From Microvirga arvi (lineage in GTDB: Bacteria; Pseudomonadota; Alphaproteobacteria; Rhizobiales; Beijerinckiaceae), in contig NZ_JAFEMD010000020.1 of the NCBI RefSeq assembly GCF_016892765.1, positions 50,867-114,866 on the forward strand: 64,000 nt of DNA, given 5' to 3'. The position numbers and the translations under genes are program-made. Of this stretch, positions 62,500 through 64,000 are shown piece after piece (position 1 is the first letter of the stretch; every line of letters begins with the position of its first letter). Below the pieces are notes generated by a model that saw only the letters and a list, made by a program, of their open reading frames with translations, ran no database searches and was not told the origin of the DNA.

Positions 62500-62706
62500 A
62501 TGCGTCCAACCTACTGGATCCTCGGTCTCGCCACTTTGAGCATCGTGATCGGGATGTTCGTATCGCAGGATCCCGAGCGCGCCGAGCGGCTCTCGCAGAT
62601 GTACCGGGACGCGGCTCTCACCGGCGAGGCCCGGCAGATGGCGATCATGGGGCTTGCCCTCGCGATCGGGGCCTTCGTGGTCTACCTCGCGATGACGCGG
62701 CGCTGA
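62500..62706 (+). CDS. Small membrane protein of unknown function
   Basis: The 68-residue product has two hydrophobic segments (YWILGLATLSIVIGMFV and MAIMGLALAIGAFVVYLAM) separated by a charged loop with SQMYRDAAL. ATG 62500 is preceded by AGGAGA at 62487-62492. Repeats B3 and A4 flank it. Function unknown. Confidence 0.75.
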   Translation: MRPTYWILGLATLSIVIGMFVSQDPERAERLSQMYRDAALTGEARQMAIMGLALAIGAFVVYLAMTRR

Positions 62707-62736
62707 CGGCAATATGGCATCATTGACAAACTCAAC

Positions 62737-62834
62737 CTCATCCTGAGGAGGTCGTCAGCGACCGTCTCGAAGGATCGTCCAGTGCTCTCTGGATCCTCCT
62801 TCGAGACACAGGTTACGTCTGCTCCTCAGATGAG
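62737..62834. repeat. Family A palindromic repeat A4
   Basis: Full copy from CTCATCCTGAGGAGGTCGTC to CTCCTCAGATGAGG, almost identical to A3. It lies between a small membrane-protein gene and the caspase-like gene. Confidence 0.85.
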
Positions 62835-62948
62835 GGCTGAGCAAAGTTAGCGTCAATTGATGCCCCTTTTGTTCACGGCCCATTCAACTGGCTTGGCCTC
62901 TTCTGGCGGCATGATCCCGCCGAAGTGGGTCGAAGAGGGGCCTGAACC

Positions 62949-64000
62949 GTGTCTTTCCTGAAACGTGCTATCGTTTTCGCCGTCGTGGCCGTGGTGGCCA
63001 CCCTTGGTCAGGCCTCCCTCGCTTTCGCACAGGATCGCCTCGCCCTCGTGGTCGGGCAGGGCGCCTATGAAGGGCGCCCGCTTCCGACCACCGCGAACGA
63101 TGCGGGCCTGATCGCCCAGTCCCTGACCAGCGCCGGATTCGAGGTCATCCAGGGCCGCGATCTCGGTGCCAACGACCTGCGCAGCCTCGTGCGCGACTTT
63201 CTCGACAAGGTCGAGAACCTGGAGCCTGGCTCCACAATCATGGTCTATCTGGCAGGACACGGGGTCCAACTCGAGGGCGAGAACTACCTGCTGCCCGTCG
63301 ATGCCCGCATCCAGCGCGACGCGGACATCGCCATCGAAGGTTTCCGCCTCTCGGATCTGGTCCGCTCCCTCGAGCAGAGCCCGGCTCAGGTGAGGGTGGT
63401 CGTGGCCGACATGGCGCGGGAATACCCGCTCGGCTCCACGGGCGAGCCCATCGCCAGGGGATTGGCCCTGATGGAGGCGCCCTCGGGCTTCCTGATGGCG
63501 TTCTCCTCGGCGCCCAACATCGTTTCCGCCGATGGACCCGGTCCTTACGGGCCCTATGCCACGGCACTGGCAGAGATGCTCCGCCAGCCGGGCTTGTCGG
63601 TGGATGAGGTTTTCGCCCGCGCCCGCTTGCGGACGCACGAGGCCACGGACGGACTGCAGATTCCCTGGCACTCGGCCAATCTCGGCAACGCATCGTTCGT
63701 CTTCTTCGAGCAGGCCGAGACCGCTCCCGCGCCGCGGGTGCGCGAGGCGCGCCGCATCGAGGAGGTCCCGGCCGAGGAGGCCTATGCCATCGCCGTCGAA
63801 CGCGACACGATGCAGGATTATCAGGCCTTCCTGCGCCGCTACCCCGATCATCGCCTCTCCCGCCGCGTGACGGCCCTGCTCGTCGCCCGCCGGGAGGCCA
63901 TCGTCTGGCGCCGGACGATGGCGCGCAACACGCGGGAGGCCTACTGGACATACCTGCGCCGATATCCCAATGGTCCCCATGCGGCCGATTGCCGGCGCAG
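62949..64000 (+). CDS. Secreted caspase-family (C14) protein lacking the catalytic Cys, truncated by window end
   Basis: The frame opens at GTG 62949 two codons after an in-frame TGA and stays open to 64000 (at least 350 residues). Residues 1-27 are a signal peptide (SFLKRAIVFAVVAVVATLGQ, cut after AFA). The caspase p20-like fold follows: LALVVGQGAYEG, then TIMVYLAGHGVQ with His104. Where active members carry a DACR-type Cys, this protein has DMAR (residues 154-157), so it should be inactive. After the domain come about 30-40-residue repeats such as YQAFLRRYPDHRLSRRV and YWTYLRRYPNGPHAADC. Confidence 0.85.
   Translation, partial: MSFLKRAIVFAVVAVVATLGQASLAFAQDRLALVVGQGAYEGRPLPTTANDAGLIAQSLTSAGFEVIQGRDLGANDLRSLVRDFLDKVENLEPGSTIMVYLAGHGVQLEGENYLLPVDARIQRDADIAIEGFRLSDLVRSLEQSPAQVRVVVADMAREYPLGSTGEPIARGLALMEAPSGFLMAFSSAPNIVSADGPGPYGPYATALAEMLRQPGLSVDEVFARARLRTHEATDGLQIPWHSANLGNASFVFFEQAETAPAPRVREARRIEEVPAEEAYAIAVERDTMQDYQAFLRRYPDHRLSRRVTALLVARREAIVWRRTMARNTREAYWTYLRRYPNGPHAADCRR

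Overview
The window is high-GC alphaproteobacterial DNA. Gene content and order (a gene-transfer-agent head-tail cluster, a feuPQ-ccmIEFH-degP-glnE block, xdhABC) fit the order Hyphomicrobiales. I suspect a Methylobacteriaceae-like genome such as Microvirga, but that is inference from gene content and repeats, not from a marker gene.

Positions 1-22.9 kb hold a nearly complete gene-transfer-agent (GTA)-like cluster in canonical order: a TerS-like fragment, large terminase, portal, two small genes, prohead protease, major capsid, head-tail connector, head closure, DUF3168 tail terminator, major tail protein, GTA_gp10, a tail assembly chaperone with a damaged start, tape measure, DUF2460, DUF2163, NlpC/P60 peptidase, a 1286-aa TIM-barrel host-specificity protein, a DUF2793 fibre, a GH108 endolysin and a holin-like protein. 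Cargo interrupts the cluster: two inverted trypsin-like proteases between capsid and connector, two inverted small lipoproteins between chaperone and tape measure, an inverted DUF465 gene, plus a secreted Ig-like protein and a glycine-zipper lipoprotein. At least four families of palindromic repeats fill most gaps, and one copy lies inside a reading frame.

Positions 23-37 kb hold envelope and redox housekeeping genes: a PepSY-like periplasmic protein with a FeuP/FeuQ-type two-component system, the cytochrome c maturation genes ccmI-ccmE-ccmF-ccmH, a DegP protease with only one PDZ domain, a second OmpR-type two-component system whose leader carries an intrinsic terminator, and glnE. A large RTX protein (37.4-40.6 kb) with an AT-richer N-terminal third follows. 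A PAS-domain hybrid-type membrane histidine kinase and pepN lie beyond it on the minus strand.

Positions 46-53 kb hold glyoxalase I and a purine-catabolism run (xdhA, xdhB, xdhC, a guanine deaminase-like gene), then an orphan ureE with a very long histidine tail and a YbaK-type deacylase. The xdhB reading frame begins with translated repeat DNA. Positions 53-64 kb hold dusA, a retropepsin-like protease, cobS and cobT, a secreted nuclease, a LysE exporter, a uracil-DNA-glycosylase-like protein, three short unknown genes (two of them related), a paaG-like isomerase, and at the right edge the start of a secreted caspase-fold protein that appears to lack its catalytic cysteine. I saw no rRNA, tRNA, CRISPR array or transposase gene.
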